A DNA stretch of 58,769 nucleotides from Gracilaria domingensis (taxonomy: Eukaryota; Rhodophyta; Florideophyceae; Gracilariales; Gracilariaceae). Made by a program: the position numbers and the translations under genes. Below are positions 1 through 11,411 of this stretch, one piece after another. The first letter of the stretch is position 1; every line of letters starts with the position of its first letter. The notes under the pieces are model-generated. The model saw nothing but the letters and a program-made list of their open reading frames with translations, searched no databases and was not told where the DNA came from. The stretch is taken from the NCBI GenBank assembly GCA_022539475.1, contig VCMS01000204.1, positions 176,461 to 235,229 of the forward strand, written 5' to 3'.

Positions 1-2190
1 CGCCAATAGGTTGCTGCGTAATGCAGGAACAGGAGGACGGCAGCTCGCACCAATTGGGTATTGGAGTAGAGCTCTTAACCAAGCGGAGCAGAATAACCGT
101 ACGGCGAAGAATGTAGCGGCTTGTTTGGAGCATGCTCATGCTACGTCCTTACCTATATGGTGTGCGCTTCTACGCTCCGAACGGATCACACTCTTGAGGT
201 GGCTATTAGGTTTGGCGACGCATCGGGTCGTCTGGCCCCGATGGCGTCTGAGACTCTCGGAGTTTGAGTACGATGTGCATCCGTTCCGGGGTCAAATCCG
301 AGTGGCGATGGCATTGTCCCGGTTTGACTACCGAAGATTGGACTGACGCCAGTGGACGACGACATCGCCATGCTTTATATAGAACCAGCTAACCAGAAGG
401 TCATTGAGTTCGAAGGGATACTGGATGATGACAGTAACGGTACCAAGTGGTAGTGGAGACCTCCTTCCTGTGGAGGAAGGGACACGCTCCAATCACCCGC
501 TGAGGAATTCTTCGCGAACAATCGCCGATAGGTTGTGCAAACGCTCGCTGACGTACTTGAAGGCAGGCTTCTCATTTCGACGTCGACCACAATGGGTTAC
601 CTCATCGACGCTCACACTTTAGAGGAGCTTGCCAAGAAGTGTACCTGAGTCATTAGACAAATTGGGTGTTATATCTGTCAACAATCCACGGGCTTTTCGG
701 AGCACCCTGGAGCCAGCGTTGTCTATACCCTTCGGAGCGCAATTCTACTGCCGCATTATGCTAACGATGTATATACCTATGTGGCGCAATGCAATTCGTG
801 CATTAAGACCGAGGTGGGTTGGCGAAGCACAGGAAGTACCTAAGTATTCCCGGCGGCGGGCCTGGACTCGTTAGCAATCGATCATACCTTTGGGGGGGCC
901 CCCCTTGCCCCCCCCCCCCAAAGAAACCCTTTCCAAGAAGGGGGTTTTTTTTACGCTTTGTAGTATCATAACGCGACAGGTTTCAAAACAGCTCAACCAA
1001 GAGCCATACCTCTTGAGAACAACGGCAACGACACCATAAGCGACAGCCTTCCTGGAGAATTGGGTCTACCCGTACGGTGCTCATGTACCTGCTGACCGAT
1101 AAGCGGTTCGAACTAGCTTCTAAGTTTCTTCCGAGGCGTTTGTCAATGGCTAGGGGTCAAGCCAACTACTTTACCACGGCTATCATCCGCAACAACGGCC
1201 AAGTGGACCGCTTCAATAAGACCTAAGTGGCACGCCTAGGCACTATGTGAAGAGCAACAAACACATGTCGGAGTATGTCCAACATTGAACTAATATGCGT
1301 AAACTCCAGGTCCACAGGGTACTGCGCAAACAACCATTCGACCTGGTACTTTCGGCGAACACACCATGGTATGTCCAGCGCGGACCTGACGCGCTCGAAG
1401 CGGCGGGAACTCACACGCGGCGAGGTCAAGAGAAACATACCTCCAGAAGTTAGCGCGCTTTGGGCTGCTGCCAAAGTTAGATGACAGCAGCCGCAATGAA
1501 GCGTTATAAAGGCGGACTATGACCGACGGTGAGGCAAAGTGACCAAGGTGGGTAGCAGGAGACATGGTCGCTTCTTGACGTGCACCAAAAGGTAGCGCCA
1601 ACCCAGCGAGTGAAGAGACATCCGCTTGAGGAGGATATGCAATTCTAAACTACTACCCAGCCACGGGAACCATCAGGTGATTCGCTCCGATTAAGCATAC
1701 CGCTACGGTCATAATGGTTTGGAGACACGGTCTCCATGCGTACGGATTTGTCAAGGCCGCCACCGACGACAGCGAATACAACCAATAGGTGAGGCCAACG
1801 CAGCCAAGAAGGCGGAGAGGGAGTAATGTCTCCATACCCCTCCTATGATGAAGTCAGCCGAGGCGGTCACCTTCCACCAGAGCCGTAAACGGCTGACCCC
1901 ACGACAACAAGCGGCAGAGGAGATCGGCCTCGGCAAGACCAACGGGTCACACGCCCACGGAGGGCCACGCACCCCATGACCAAATGGAAGACTCAACTCA
2001 GTAGACACCAGGATTGCGCTTATTGCACCATTGTAGTCACGACACACACAAAGGGTGATGCGCTACCGGTTAAAGATGGTATTGGATGGTCGCCGAGCAC
2101 GACTCTATGGAACCACCTGGTCATATCGCTAACAACTTCTCATCCGATACTGGCGTAAACAAGGGCGAACGCCCCCCACCAACTGGTATT
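1..2190 (+). pseudogene. Ty3/gypsy pol relic of element I (RNase H, integrase, chromodomain)
   Basis: A degenerate pol remnant. Residues at 11-346 keep the RNase H signature PIGYWSRALNQAEQN and the WRLRLSEFEYDV segment. At about 757-810 an integrase zinc-finger stretch reads LPHYANDVYTYVAQCNSC. At about 1130-1230 it reads like the integrase core end (SMARGQANYFTTA, NGQVDRFNKT). At 1320-1370 PFDLVLS resembles the integrase C-terminal region. A chromodomain trace (EHDSMEPPGHIANNF) lies at about 2085-2140. Domain order is that of a chromovirus. Stops and frameshifts occur throughout and the catalytic aspartates cannot be followed in one frame, so this copy is dead and old. It is only distantly similar to elements A-C. 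The 5' part lies off the left edge. Confidence 0.85.
888..923. repeat. G-run/C-run hairpin inside the integrase relic
   Basis: CTTT plus seven G, six C, TTG, then twelve C plus AAAG. It folds into a stem of about 11 bp and is followed by another AAACCC...GGGTTT pair up to about 950. It interrupts the integrase relic just after the LAIDHTF segment. Homopolymer length may be misread. Confidence 0.7.
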
Positions 2191-2499
2191 GCTTCGCGTG
2201 GTACGCGTCGTAAGGCAGGGGGGGGGGGTTATCGAAGCGCGTTAACGGCCGCTACACGAAAAGCTACTAACTAACCTAACAGGAAAAAAGAAGTTAGATA
2301 TCTCAATGCAAGACACTTTTAATTAGTACGAGAGACTCACAGAGGGAAACCACGAGGTGACTTAGGGCCGGCTTGGAGGACATGGCCCACGTCCGCGTCC
2401 CACGACTGGTTCACGACGCGACCACGTCCACGGCGAGGTCCGCGAGATGAAGCGGGAACCTGCCACGTATCCAGAGGACCGACACAGGTCCGGCGGAGC

Positions 2500-5135
2500 T
2501 TCGCCCCCGCCGCTAGCCGCTGCTGCTGGCGGCACACCGATTGGTAAAGGGAGCAGAAGTACCGCAGGTCCCGCAGGGGTACCGCAGCTGACTACCGGCC
2601 TGGTAATTCCGCAGGACGCAGTGGGTGGATGGGAAGGAAGGCGGTAAGCTAGACGGAGGGGATGCCACCAGAGGTCGGAGGAGCAAGACACTAGACGGCT
2701 GCACCGGGGGTCAGACCAGTAGGACGGCATAGGCAGCACTGGACGTCGACGGATAGCTGGAGGCCGAAGGAAACGCAGTTGAGCACCACTTGGTGCTTCC
2801 TGGTCCCAGTACTTTGCTGGAGAAGAGGAACGTTGTGGGACCAAGCGGAGTATGGGAAAGGTGCGAAGGTCACCACCAGGAGGTCCAACCAGGGAGTTGA
2901 TACGTCCCAAGGCCACCAAGCTACATTGGGTCGCGGTTGCTGTGACGCAGGGCGTACGGTTGAAACTTTCCACAGGGGGTCGATGTAACGGCGCTGCCTC
3001 CCCAAAGGTTGCTCAACGACAACATAGGCCTGTCACCTCAACGGTAGAGTTCGCGCTGGAGTATCGCGAACTGTCCGCACTCAGAAGTTGCGCCCGCTCG
3101 TGGTGAGCAACACGGGGAGCAAGTTGTAAAGAGTATCCACAGCGGTGAGGATGTCATTTGTGACATGAGGTTGAAGTGCACATCGAGGCGTGGTTGCAGA
3201 CGAGCCCAGAGGCCCGTATCGCGCCACTATCACACCAGGGGGCACCGGATCACCGAAGCGACTGGAAAACCACGCCAAAGAGGCCTCTGGCAGCCCGTCC
3301 GGGAGGGTGAGCAGCCCGTCTGAGGGTTCCGACGGACCTCTTGGACAGGCGCGCCACGGCTTGGTCGAGGAGTAGCCTGTACAGGTGCCGACGGACGGCA
3401 AATGCGGGGGACTCTAAGTTCTCAGCGCGCACGCATCCGGTATCGTCATTACCAAATGGGTCTTCGCCAGCCATGTGCTGCTGTTGGAGAGGCACGATGC
3501 TATGAACTCCGGGTCGTAGACATCCAACCTGTTCAGGCCCCCAATTGTGGTTACTTAACCGCAGTGAGGTACCATCCAACTGCTGCGCAGTATATTTGGT
3601 GCCCTCCAGATGTTGGAGAGCCCCATGGCACGAATGTCGCCGACCACATCGTTGGGAATATTGAAGATACGACCAACTGGTTGAGTTCCGGCTGATCCCG
3701 ACAGACTTGTCAGGGCAGCGCGTGTCCCAAGTCACACCTTCCACGGAAGCCTGAAGGGCGAGGATAGCTACCATGACGGCCCACTCGCTGCGCGCGACCG
3801 ACCAACGGCATATGGTTGTTCCTCTCGAGGGAGATGCTACTACAAAGTCGCCAAGGACCGGCGGGGTCGGCACTTCCAGCCACTGACATACTTCATAGTG
3901 GTCCACCAAGAGGGTCGATTGAATACCATGTCCGGCGGTTGTGGTCGCTCCTGCGACCAATACTCAACGTTGTGGAACAGGACATGGTCCGCGTACGGTT
4001 GTTACGGTGACGAACACGGCTTTCAGCCATCGCATCGGTCGCCCACCTCCCACGGTCAGTCCAATAATTGGTATCTAAAGGGCGCTCAAACGCGACGTAC
4101 TCCAGATCGACCTCGATGTGCGTAGCAGGTTCGTCCAAGCGGTGAAAGATATTACCAAACGGCGGAAGTAGTGGACTCCCCATCGCAGCGGATGAAGGGG
4201 AGATCCGACGGTACGGCCACGGGGATGTAGTATAGAAATTCGTGTGTCGCTGCCGCGCATGGAAACACTGTTGTCGACCGAACCGGCTCTGCTTCTCGCC
4301 CTTGCGTGGTGGAGGAGGTGCCATAGGCACGCTCCAACCGGCGACAATCAACGGGCAATTGCGGTATACTGCGTGAGACCCATGTGGCGGAACCGCAAGG
4401 GACAGAGTGAGGAACTGATGTGGAAAGGCCAGTTCCCCAGAGCGACCAATTCGGCGGAGATATCGGCAAAGCGTGCACCATAGTGGGCATGCGGCTGCCC
4501 GTGCGTCCTATTAAGGTCATGAGGATTCAGCTGTTGAGCCTCCACCGTACCGGCTACCGCAAGAGGGTTAACGTTGCTCGGACCCGCGGCGGCTGCGTAG
4601 GGATCATACCCACCGCGACCGTAAGGGTCTTGACGAGAGCGCGTATTCGACCGTGTGTTAGGCTTGAAGATGCCACCCCGCGGCCACGCGCTACCCAGGG
4701 GTCTTGCCAGACATCTCGACCGGGAGGCAACAGTTTCGCGAACCGAACGGTTGACCTCCGCCGAGGGGGAGACTTCAGAAGCCGAATATCCTTTATAGGG
4801 TCGTAGCGCGGCTCCTCCAATACCAAGTGGTTGGCCTCCACGGGAGCCTCGGCGCCCGATGGAAAGGACACAGGTGTACCGGTCTGGGACGGCAGACAGG
4901 GCTGCGAAGAGTCAACCACGTGGTAATTCGATTGAAACGGCGCCGTCTCACCCCCGGGGTCACCACAACGGGAAGGCCGCGCGTGAGGCCCTCCTCGGCA
5001 CCGTCTTCACGGCGTTCGAACGTCATCGACCACCGTTGGGGAAGCGGGTTGATCACCCCATGAGGTATAAAAGGCGCGAGTTGGAGCGAGAGCGTGCCAC
5101 GGAGGATACCAACCGCGAGGGGGAACACCACCAAT
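2500..5135 (-). pseudogene. Degenerate antisense ORF of element I
   Basis: Downstream of the element I pol relic the - strand holds broken open stretches (3250-3960, 3893-4351, 4152-4520, 4554-4919, 4793-5134) with no intact gene. At 3727-3885 one frame reads LEVPTPP, then WSVARSEWAVMVA and a later VTW. This lines up with the VEVPRGC ... WSILATEWTVRVA ... RVW block of the intact antisense protein of element B (residues 318-374). Strand and position after the chromodomain match elements A-C. I infer a relic of the same antisense gene. Its limits are approximate, and only the 3727-3885 block is a good match. Confidence 0.5.
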
Positions 5136-5139
5136 TGGA

Positions 5140-6700
5140 TGACTAGATGAAAACTGAGGGGTCACAGAGAACGGGCACGCCGCTCGAGCGAGTTGACAAC
5201 CCGTGAAAATGACCAGGGTTGTGCGCCGGCTGGACGGGTTCCGTGAACAAGGGAGGTTACAACCACCCCAGAGGGAACCTAAGGGACGGAAGGAGACCGC
5301 GAGGAACCAGGTGGAGGGGCGCTGAACGCCGCGCAGCCGGGTAAACCCCTCGGCTGGACCCGAATCAAGCCTGAACACCACGATGAGGCAGACCATAGGT
5401 AGGAGCGGCGTCAGCACCGGTACGGTCACGAAGTCTGAAGAGCCACGGGCAGGAGTCTCCTCACCCTCGACGCGGCCGCCCAAGGCAACGACACCCCAGT
5501 GGCGCCCTCACTCAAGCAGAGAAACAGTACGTGTCGGAACCAACGAGGTATCACCTCAGTAGGCACAAGACCAAGTGGCCAACAAGAACAGGAGCGACAC
5601 ACGAGGGGGCGGGGTGCCGATCGGTTGACAACTGCGAACCCCACCGACGGGAGGCTCGAAACCAACTGGTAAGCCGGGACTAACCCGCCCAGGGGGAGGA
5701 CGGACAGGGGAAGATGGAGTGGCGGATCCTCCGGGAGGACCGAAGAGGCGAAGACAACCACGTGGTACCAGGCGCGGCGACAAGATCAACCTGAATGGTC
5801 GCGGTTCGCGGTTTCGCGTTCCAATACCACGAGGGATGTAAGGTACGGTCGCACCTACCCAGGGGGTACGGCGGCGTGGGTAATGGGCTGCAGTGCATGT
5901 GGCGAACCGCGCCGTGCACCGCGCCGTCTTCGCGTCATCGCGAGACGCGCCGTGCGCCAGGCGATGCGCGCCGACGACCGTTTGGCGAAAAGGCGGCAAA
6001 CGCCGTGGGAACTTCGCAGACACGGGGCGTGCCTGTCGGTAGGAGGGGGGTCTGTAGTATAGCCCGGCCAGATCAACGGGGGCTCTACAAGACCAAGTGG
6101 TGACGTCACGGGCTCCCGGCACGTGTGCCTATTGTACCACGTGGGACGCGTAAGCGAGGCTTGGACAAGACTAATTAGTCTATTTTCGTTAATTTAGAAT
6201 TAATATTTACTCGGTAGTGTAGATATGTGGCCGGGGTGGTGCACCACAAATGCACCTCCCGGTGGCCCACGTGGCACTAGGCCGTGAGAGCCGGAGGGGC
6301 GCTCGGGTGTACTAAACCCCGAGACGCCAACCTCCCACACCAAATGGTAAAGTCAAGCACCAACTAGGCTGATTTGACACCAGTTCGGTTCTACAGTCAC
6401 CAATTGGTAAGTCTAGTAGTCCTCTAATAGTTTTGCTGACCTCGAGGGTTATACGTGCCTGCGCACACCAGTGCAGACGTATTTACCACTTGGTCACCGT
6501 GCACTATAGGCAACGGTGGGTGCTGCGACCTATTAGGTGTCACGCGTTTCACTCCTCCGCCGGGTCGAGCCACGCGGGGCTCCCCACTAGCAGCTCGCAC
6601 CGATCGGTTATACCACACATTCTGTCGTTGTGTTGGCATTCGGCATCAAACGCTGAATCACACTCTCGTTTAATTGCTCTCCCCGCTTCCCGTTAGCGGA
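5140..6700 (+). other. Probable terminal (LTR-like) region of element I, non-coding
   Basis: I see no gene here. The stretch follows the presumed antisense relic in the place where a 3' LTR should lie. Like the LTRs of elements B and C it is rich in short palindromes (for example GACTAATTAGTC at 6169-6180 and ACCGATCGGT at 6599-6608) and has an AT-rich core at 6175-6210. No LTR ends or target duplication could be recognised. Confidence 0.3.
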
Positions 6701-8575
6701 GAGTTTCTACTATCTTGGGGTTATCTTGTCTGCTCCTGCAGGCATTTGAGCTACGTTAACTTGTCGCCCGTTTTGGGCTGGTACTCTCGAGCATTTATTG
6801 TGTTGCTCTCCTTGGGTTTGTCACCACCCGCGCTGTTTCCCTCAAAATGGCGTCCACACATTGTTTCCAGAAACATCATAATTTGATATATTTTTAGTCC
6901 GACAAGCCTTATTTTGCCTCTAAACCTCCGCCAATTTCTCGCCACTGCGCTCTGTTAGAAGAAGCAAACTTGGTATCACATCTTCGACGGGAGTGGGAAA
7001 GTCCTCAATTGGCGAAAAACCTACACTGTTGAAACAAGACGCGATACGTTCCCACAAATGCTCCTGACGAATCCCAGAGTCCTGCTGGGCCCAAGTCAAT
7101 GCAGAGAATGTAAACATATATGTTTCTTTGTTTCTTCGTTATCTCGTACCAAAAGCAGGAGTCACGAAATTCATTTTCAGTGAAATCCGGAGTATTCTTC
7201 CTTTTTTCGCATTCTATACGTTTCACTTGGTGTTAGAGTTATCGTCTGTTCAACACTTACCGCCACCACTTCATCAGCATCTGGAGATGCTAACTCTTTC
7301 CTAGAAAGCTTTGCTCTGCGTTTGATAACGCGTCCAAAGTTCTTCGCTCTTGAGATGATGGTGACCTTTCCACCCTGTCTTAAAATTGAAATGAGTCATG
7401 ACATTCTTGCTGTTAAGAATCTGCATAAGAGAGTACGGCATTATATTTCGCATTAATTCATTGAAAAAATAAGGCAGAAGTCGTGAGCGCAGGACCTCTT
7501 CGTTTCCGGTGGTTGGTCTTCTTATTGTTTTGAGCAGGGCGCTCATTTCCTGTCCACTCCGGGAAGATAAAACAGCCCAGACAAATCAAGTTCTTTTTCT
7601 ACAGTAAAGAAACAGATTGTCTAAAATGAAGATGTTATAGAGTTTCTGCGCCTTGTAAAATAGGTGTGGGTGTAATGTCGGTCGGACAATTCTCCAGCTA
7701 ACTTGTGGTATTGAGAAACATTGTTAAGTTCGCAAAACTGAGAAGCCTACATCGTATCTTCGCTGTTTATGGTCAAAAAGTGAAAGAAAGATAGAAGATC
7801 CAAAGTTTAAAATCATATTACGCGCTAGGGCACGTGTTTCAGTTCTCAATAGTTGTAATGAGATCGGATAAAAAGCAGCTCTTTCGTGTGAGTAAAATTT
7901 TGAATTCTTTTGGTTCGTTTATTGTATTTTCCTGCAGCATGCGATACAGGTAACAAGGAAGAGTTTAAAACTGGCGCGCTCGAAACCTAGACAAGCGAGC
8001 CACTTGAACTGGAGATGAACGTAGAAAGTCTACTGAAATGGTGCTTTCAGAACGTTTGCGCTATGATACGCAGCTGTTGTATACGTGTGCGATAAAACTA
8101 TGTGTGAACGTGGATTTTTGCTAACATTAGAGGTTGCTGCCCTTGTTTGTCTGCACCGGATACGACAGCTACTGCCAGGTGCACGGTTCTTTGATGACTT
8201 CTGCAACGCAAAAAAGTCATCAGAGGTTCAGAAAAGCATGGTTTCTCTAAAGAAGGGACCACAAAGCTCGTTTAGAGCTTTGAGTAGCTAATTACGCACG
8301 AAGACCATCGGATTTCTATTTTCATTCAAAAATATATCGTAGAAGTTTAGATTTTTCTTAAATTGTACAACAAAGTTTAAGAATAGTTATATATATTTTA
8401 TATATTCAACCAAGCGGTATCATGATCGTAGAATACGTAGCATTCTACAAAGATTTGGGAACCTGCTTCCACGGAATCCAGATTACATAAACTTTGCTCT
8501 TTTTGTTTTTACACGTTCTCATTTGTTGGATTGCGATTGATCCAGAGTTGAGATATGTCCAAAAAATGCCCGAAA

Positions 8576-8596
8576 TGCGCCGTGTGACACGGCGCA
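8576..8596. repeat. Perfect 9-bp stem with 3-nt loop
   Basis: TGCGCCGTG, loop TGA, CACGGCGCA: an isolated GC-rich hairpin in AT-rich DNA, about 60 bp beyond the stop of the small - strand ORF at 8658-8972. Confidence 0.9.
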
Positions 8597-8657
8597 TATA
8601 AACAAAGACTTTTATTGTAGGACAGCAGCTTCTTTGACACGAACTTAAGATATCTAT

Positions 8658-8972
8658 TTATAAAGCGGTAAAACGCTGAATCCTCCAGAAATGAGATTGA
8701 CCGCCAATTTGTAGCAAGCGGCCTATTTCTACAAGACTTTTTTGAGACGAGATCTTAATTAGATCAAAACAGCCAGCTTTTGCCCATGTATAGAGCTTTG
8801 CTATTAATGTGTTTCTCTTCTGACTTTTCCCGACGGCGCGTGGACAGCGCCTTACGGCGTGGGAGAAGGCGCTGAGCTGCGACGCAGTTTTGAAATTCGC
8901 CTTACCAAATGAAGCCATGTACCAATTTAAGCCTTCGAGAAAGATAAATGTTGCAGGGAATGAGAGAGACAA
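8658..8972 (-). CDS. Small hypothetical ORF
   Basis: About 104 codons, not recognised. It contains a basic stretch (RRCPRAVGKSQKRN). The upstream end reads TTG rather than ATG; an internal ATG lies about 17 codons in. It could be an exon or chance. Confidence 0.2.
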   Translation of the reverse strand: MSLSFPATFIFLEGLNWYMASFGKANFKTASQLSAFSHAVRRCPRAVGKSQKRNTLIAKLYTWAKAGCFDLIKISSQKSLVEIGRLLQIGGQSHFWRIQRFTAL

Positions 8973-9021
8973 AATTTGATGCGTTCTTGGGCGATGGCCT
9001 TTGGTCGACCATTGTGACCGG

Positions 9022-11411
9022 TCACACGAACAAAACTTTCATTGCAACCTGAACAAACCCATCTTCGTCTATGAAGTTTTCAGCTGAGCTGTGTTTCCGC
9101 AGCAGTACATCCACTTCTGTTTCATTCCACTCATTCCGTGTTCGGGTGAATGATAACTTTTCATGGGAGGAACTTGACTCACCGCCAGACGATTTGAACA
9201 GTGCATGCAAAAGCAGCTTTGCAACTCTAGTTCTTAGAAGTGTCTTGGACCCTGTGGCACTCTGGAATCTACTTCGGAGCTCAGGTGGCTCTCGTTGACT
9301 ACTAGAGGCTCCGTTGTTTTTGCACAGCTGGTGAAATGCCCGGATGAATGCATCTACGTCAAGTAAACCGCTGGTGTGGTCCATTTGTTGCATAACCGAA
9401 TCTTCTACCTCATCTCTGTCTACAGTGACACCGGCGCCTTTGTGATCGTAATACCGTTGTAACATGTGCTGTAGTTCCGGTACGGGCATCCTGAGCAGTG
9501 ACCGTTTGTGCACCTAAGTGAGACCTGGTTGCCAGAATAGTAAATCGTTGATGCAATTCATCTTCAATCTCGTGTACTTCTGTACCTGGATCGTCATCAG
9601 GATCCGTGAGCTCCTCCACAACAACATTAAGACTCTGTTGCAGATTTGGAAGCGTTTCGAAGTCAGTTTGTTCGACAACGGCCTCGACACGTTTTCTGGT
9701 GACGTGAGGGAGCCTGTTGAGGATATGGTCGCTCACGAGTAAGGGAGCGGTCTGAAACTTGCTTATATCCACAGCCAAAATGCTGCTGACTGCTGTGCTG
9801 GCGGCAGAGCTGGCTTGCTCCACAGTAAAGCCAAAGCCAATCTCAGTTAAAGCAAATGAAGCGTTAGAAAGAACACCGCCAACGACTGGAATCATTGAAA
9901 GACAAAAACCCAACGTTGCTGCGAGGATGCGGTTGCGTTGCTGTTTCTTCAGCAGGTCATGCAGCTGCTGTAGGCTGGCGGCCATGTTTTTTCATATCAG
10001 TGACCATTTGCCGTTGACCTTCGCAGAGCTGCTCAAAACTTTTGACAGCTTTGTCTGTCCAGTTCTCTACAGCGGTGACGCGATGGTTTAAGCTACTGAT
10101 TTCGCGCGCAACCGTCACGAGCGCCGAGCGCATTTCCAGGCGCATCTCGCGGATCTCGGCGCGCAGATCGGCGACGACCTTTACCAAAACGGCATTACCC
10201 TCCCGAATGAAGCGCCTTTTCTCGGCGTATGACAGTACATTTGACAACCAGAACTTGTGCTCGGCGCTGAGCGAGAACTTGGTGACGGGCAGGTAGACGT
10301 TCTCCCAGCAGGTAGTCGCGACTGCCGCAAAGGTGGCGATCTGCGATCGCGTGAGCACGCGCTGGCGAACGGCAAGCAGTAGCAGGTGGTGCGCGAGCAC
10401 GAAGTCGGAGAAGCAGCCGATGTGCTCGGCGCTTAGCGCGGCCAGCAGCTGCTGCTGTGTGATAATGGAGCTCTTGGCGTGCAGCCACACGCGCTGCAGC
10501 GTTGTGAGCGGCGGAGGGTCTTGAGGGCGCTGCGACACGGCCAGTGCAAGCGGCGCGTCGCGCATCTGCCGCGCCAGCGCGCTGTTTGGCGGCAGGTGCT
10601 GCAGCGGTGTCTCGCCGATGTAATTGGGTCTGCGCGGGTCGCCGCCGGCACGCCACAGCGCGTGCGCCTCGGCTCGTTCTTCTCCTGGGCGGCCGTGTGC
10701 AGCGGCGTGTCACCTCGGCAGTCGGGCGGTGGACGTCGGCGCCGTGCTCGAGCAGCAGGCGCACAATGCCCACTTGCCCTCCCAATGCGGCCATGTGCAG
10801 CGCAGTGGCGCTTCGGACGGTACCGCACTGTTGACGTCCGCGCCGGCTGCCACCAGCTCTTGCAGAGCGGCCTCGTGTCCATGGAACGCCGTAAAGTGTA
10901 GCGCCTGTAGACCGTCTGCGTCCCTGAGGTGGACGTCGGCGCCTGCAGTCAGCAGAACTTTGAGCACGGCCACGTCGCCATTGAATGCGGCGGCGTGAGT
11001 CGCCGTCATTTCGCCATTCTGTGATATGCAGTTAACGTCGGCGCCGCGCTGCACCAGCGCTGTTACCACTGCACAATGTCCATTCATAGCGGCGTAGTGC
11101 AACGCATGAAGACCGTGTGCGTTTTAGAGTTGACGGCTGCGCCACGATCCAGAAGTGCTTCAAGCACGTGCAAGTGTCCATTCAAGCGGCCACATGCGTG
11201 GGAGTAGTTCCGTCCTTGTCTCTGCAGCCCACGTCGGCGCGCCGCGCCAGCAGCACCTCCACTATCGCAGCGTTACCTTGCTTCACGGCATAATGCAGCG
11301 CAGTTCCGCCAATTTTGTCTCTGGAGTTTACGTCTGCGCCTCGATCCAGCACGTCGTCCAGAGATCCAAGTCCTTCTTTCCCGCGTTCGCGAAGCCTTTG
11401 GCCTAGCCCCT
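9022..11411 (-). pseudogene. Ankyrin-repeat protein gene, frameshifted
   Basis: Reading from right to left, several ankyrin repeats are visible. About 11390-11200 has GADVNSRDKIGGTALHYAV and ARRADVGCRDKDGTTPTHVA. 11102-10800 has LHYAAMNGHCAVVTALVQR, GADVNCISQNGEMTATHAAA and GADVHLRDADGLQALHFTA. 10794-10720 has QVGIVRLLLEHGADVH. A C-terminal region follows (10565-9957), with helices and a coiled coil (LRAEIREMRLEMRSALV). Then come a segment with a glycine-bearing hydrophobic stretch (LSMIPVVGGVLSNASFALTE, 9985-9515) and an acidic, EF-hand-like tail (9513-9022). At least four frame changes are needed, one at an A6 run near 9972. This is either a decayed gene or unpolished sequence. The start is not certain. 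Such ankyrin proteins act as protein-protein scaffolds; no partner is indicated. Confidence 0.65.

Larger units (their letters stand above)
442..6494. repeat. Dispersed 10-bp palindrome ACCANNTGGT, 13 copies
   Basis: Exact copies start at 442, 2112, 2178, 2785, 3672, 4822, 4915, 5661, 5757, 6092, 6339, 6399 and 6485. One-base variants start at 49, 3451, 5130, 5570, 6136 and 6599. The copy at 2785 extends to a 14-bp palindrome with GC flanks. The centre varies (AG, CC, AC, CT, CG, AA, AT) while both arms stay fixed. Spacing is irregular, from 60 to 1670 bp, and the copies are densest at 6092-6494. Confidence 0.85.
6701..9021. other. Host-like AT-richer DNA with no firm gene
   Basis: Base composition changes from GC-rich element DNA to AT-richer DNA. 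Only short open stretches occur. One at 6920-7117 (-) contains QEHLWERIASCFNSVGF, which faintly recalls SANT/Myb-like helices, but it is too short to call. Short frames at 7005-7226 (-), 7301-7546 (-) and 8085-8291 (+) have no recognisable motif. 8330-8420 is very AT-rich. Confidence 0.4.

Noticed and set aside
888..950. Bacterial-type intrinsic terminator (hairpin followed by T-run)
   Set aside because: The context is eukaryotic, inside a dead integrase gene; the resemblance is not meaningful.
5007..6122. Overlapping - strand ORFs (5007-5483, 5426-5761, 5556-6122) as real genes
   Set aside because: No motif, random-looking composition, mutually overlapping, in the palindrome-rich terminal part of a decayed element.
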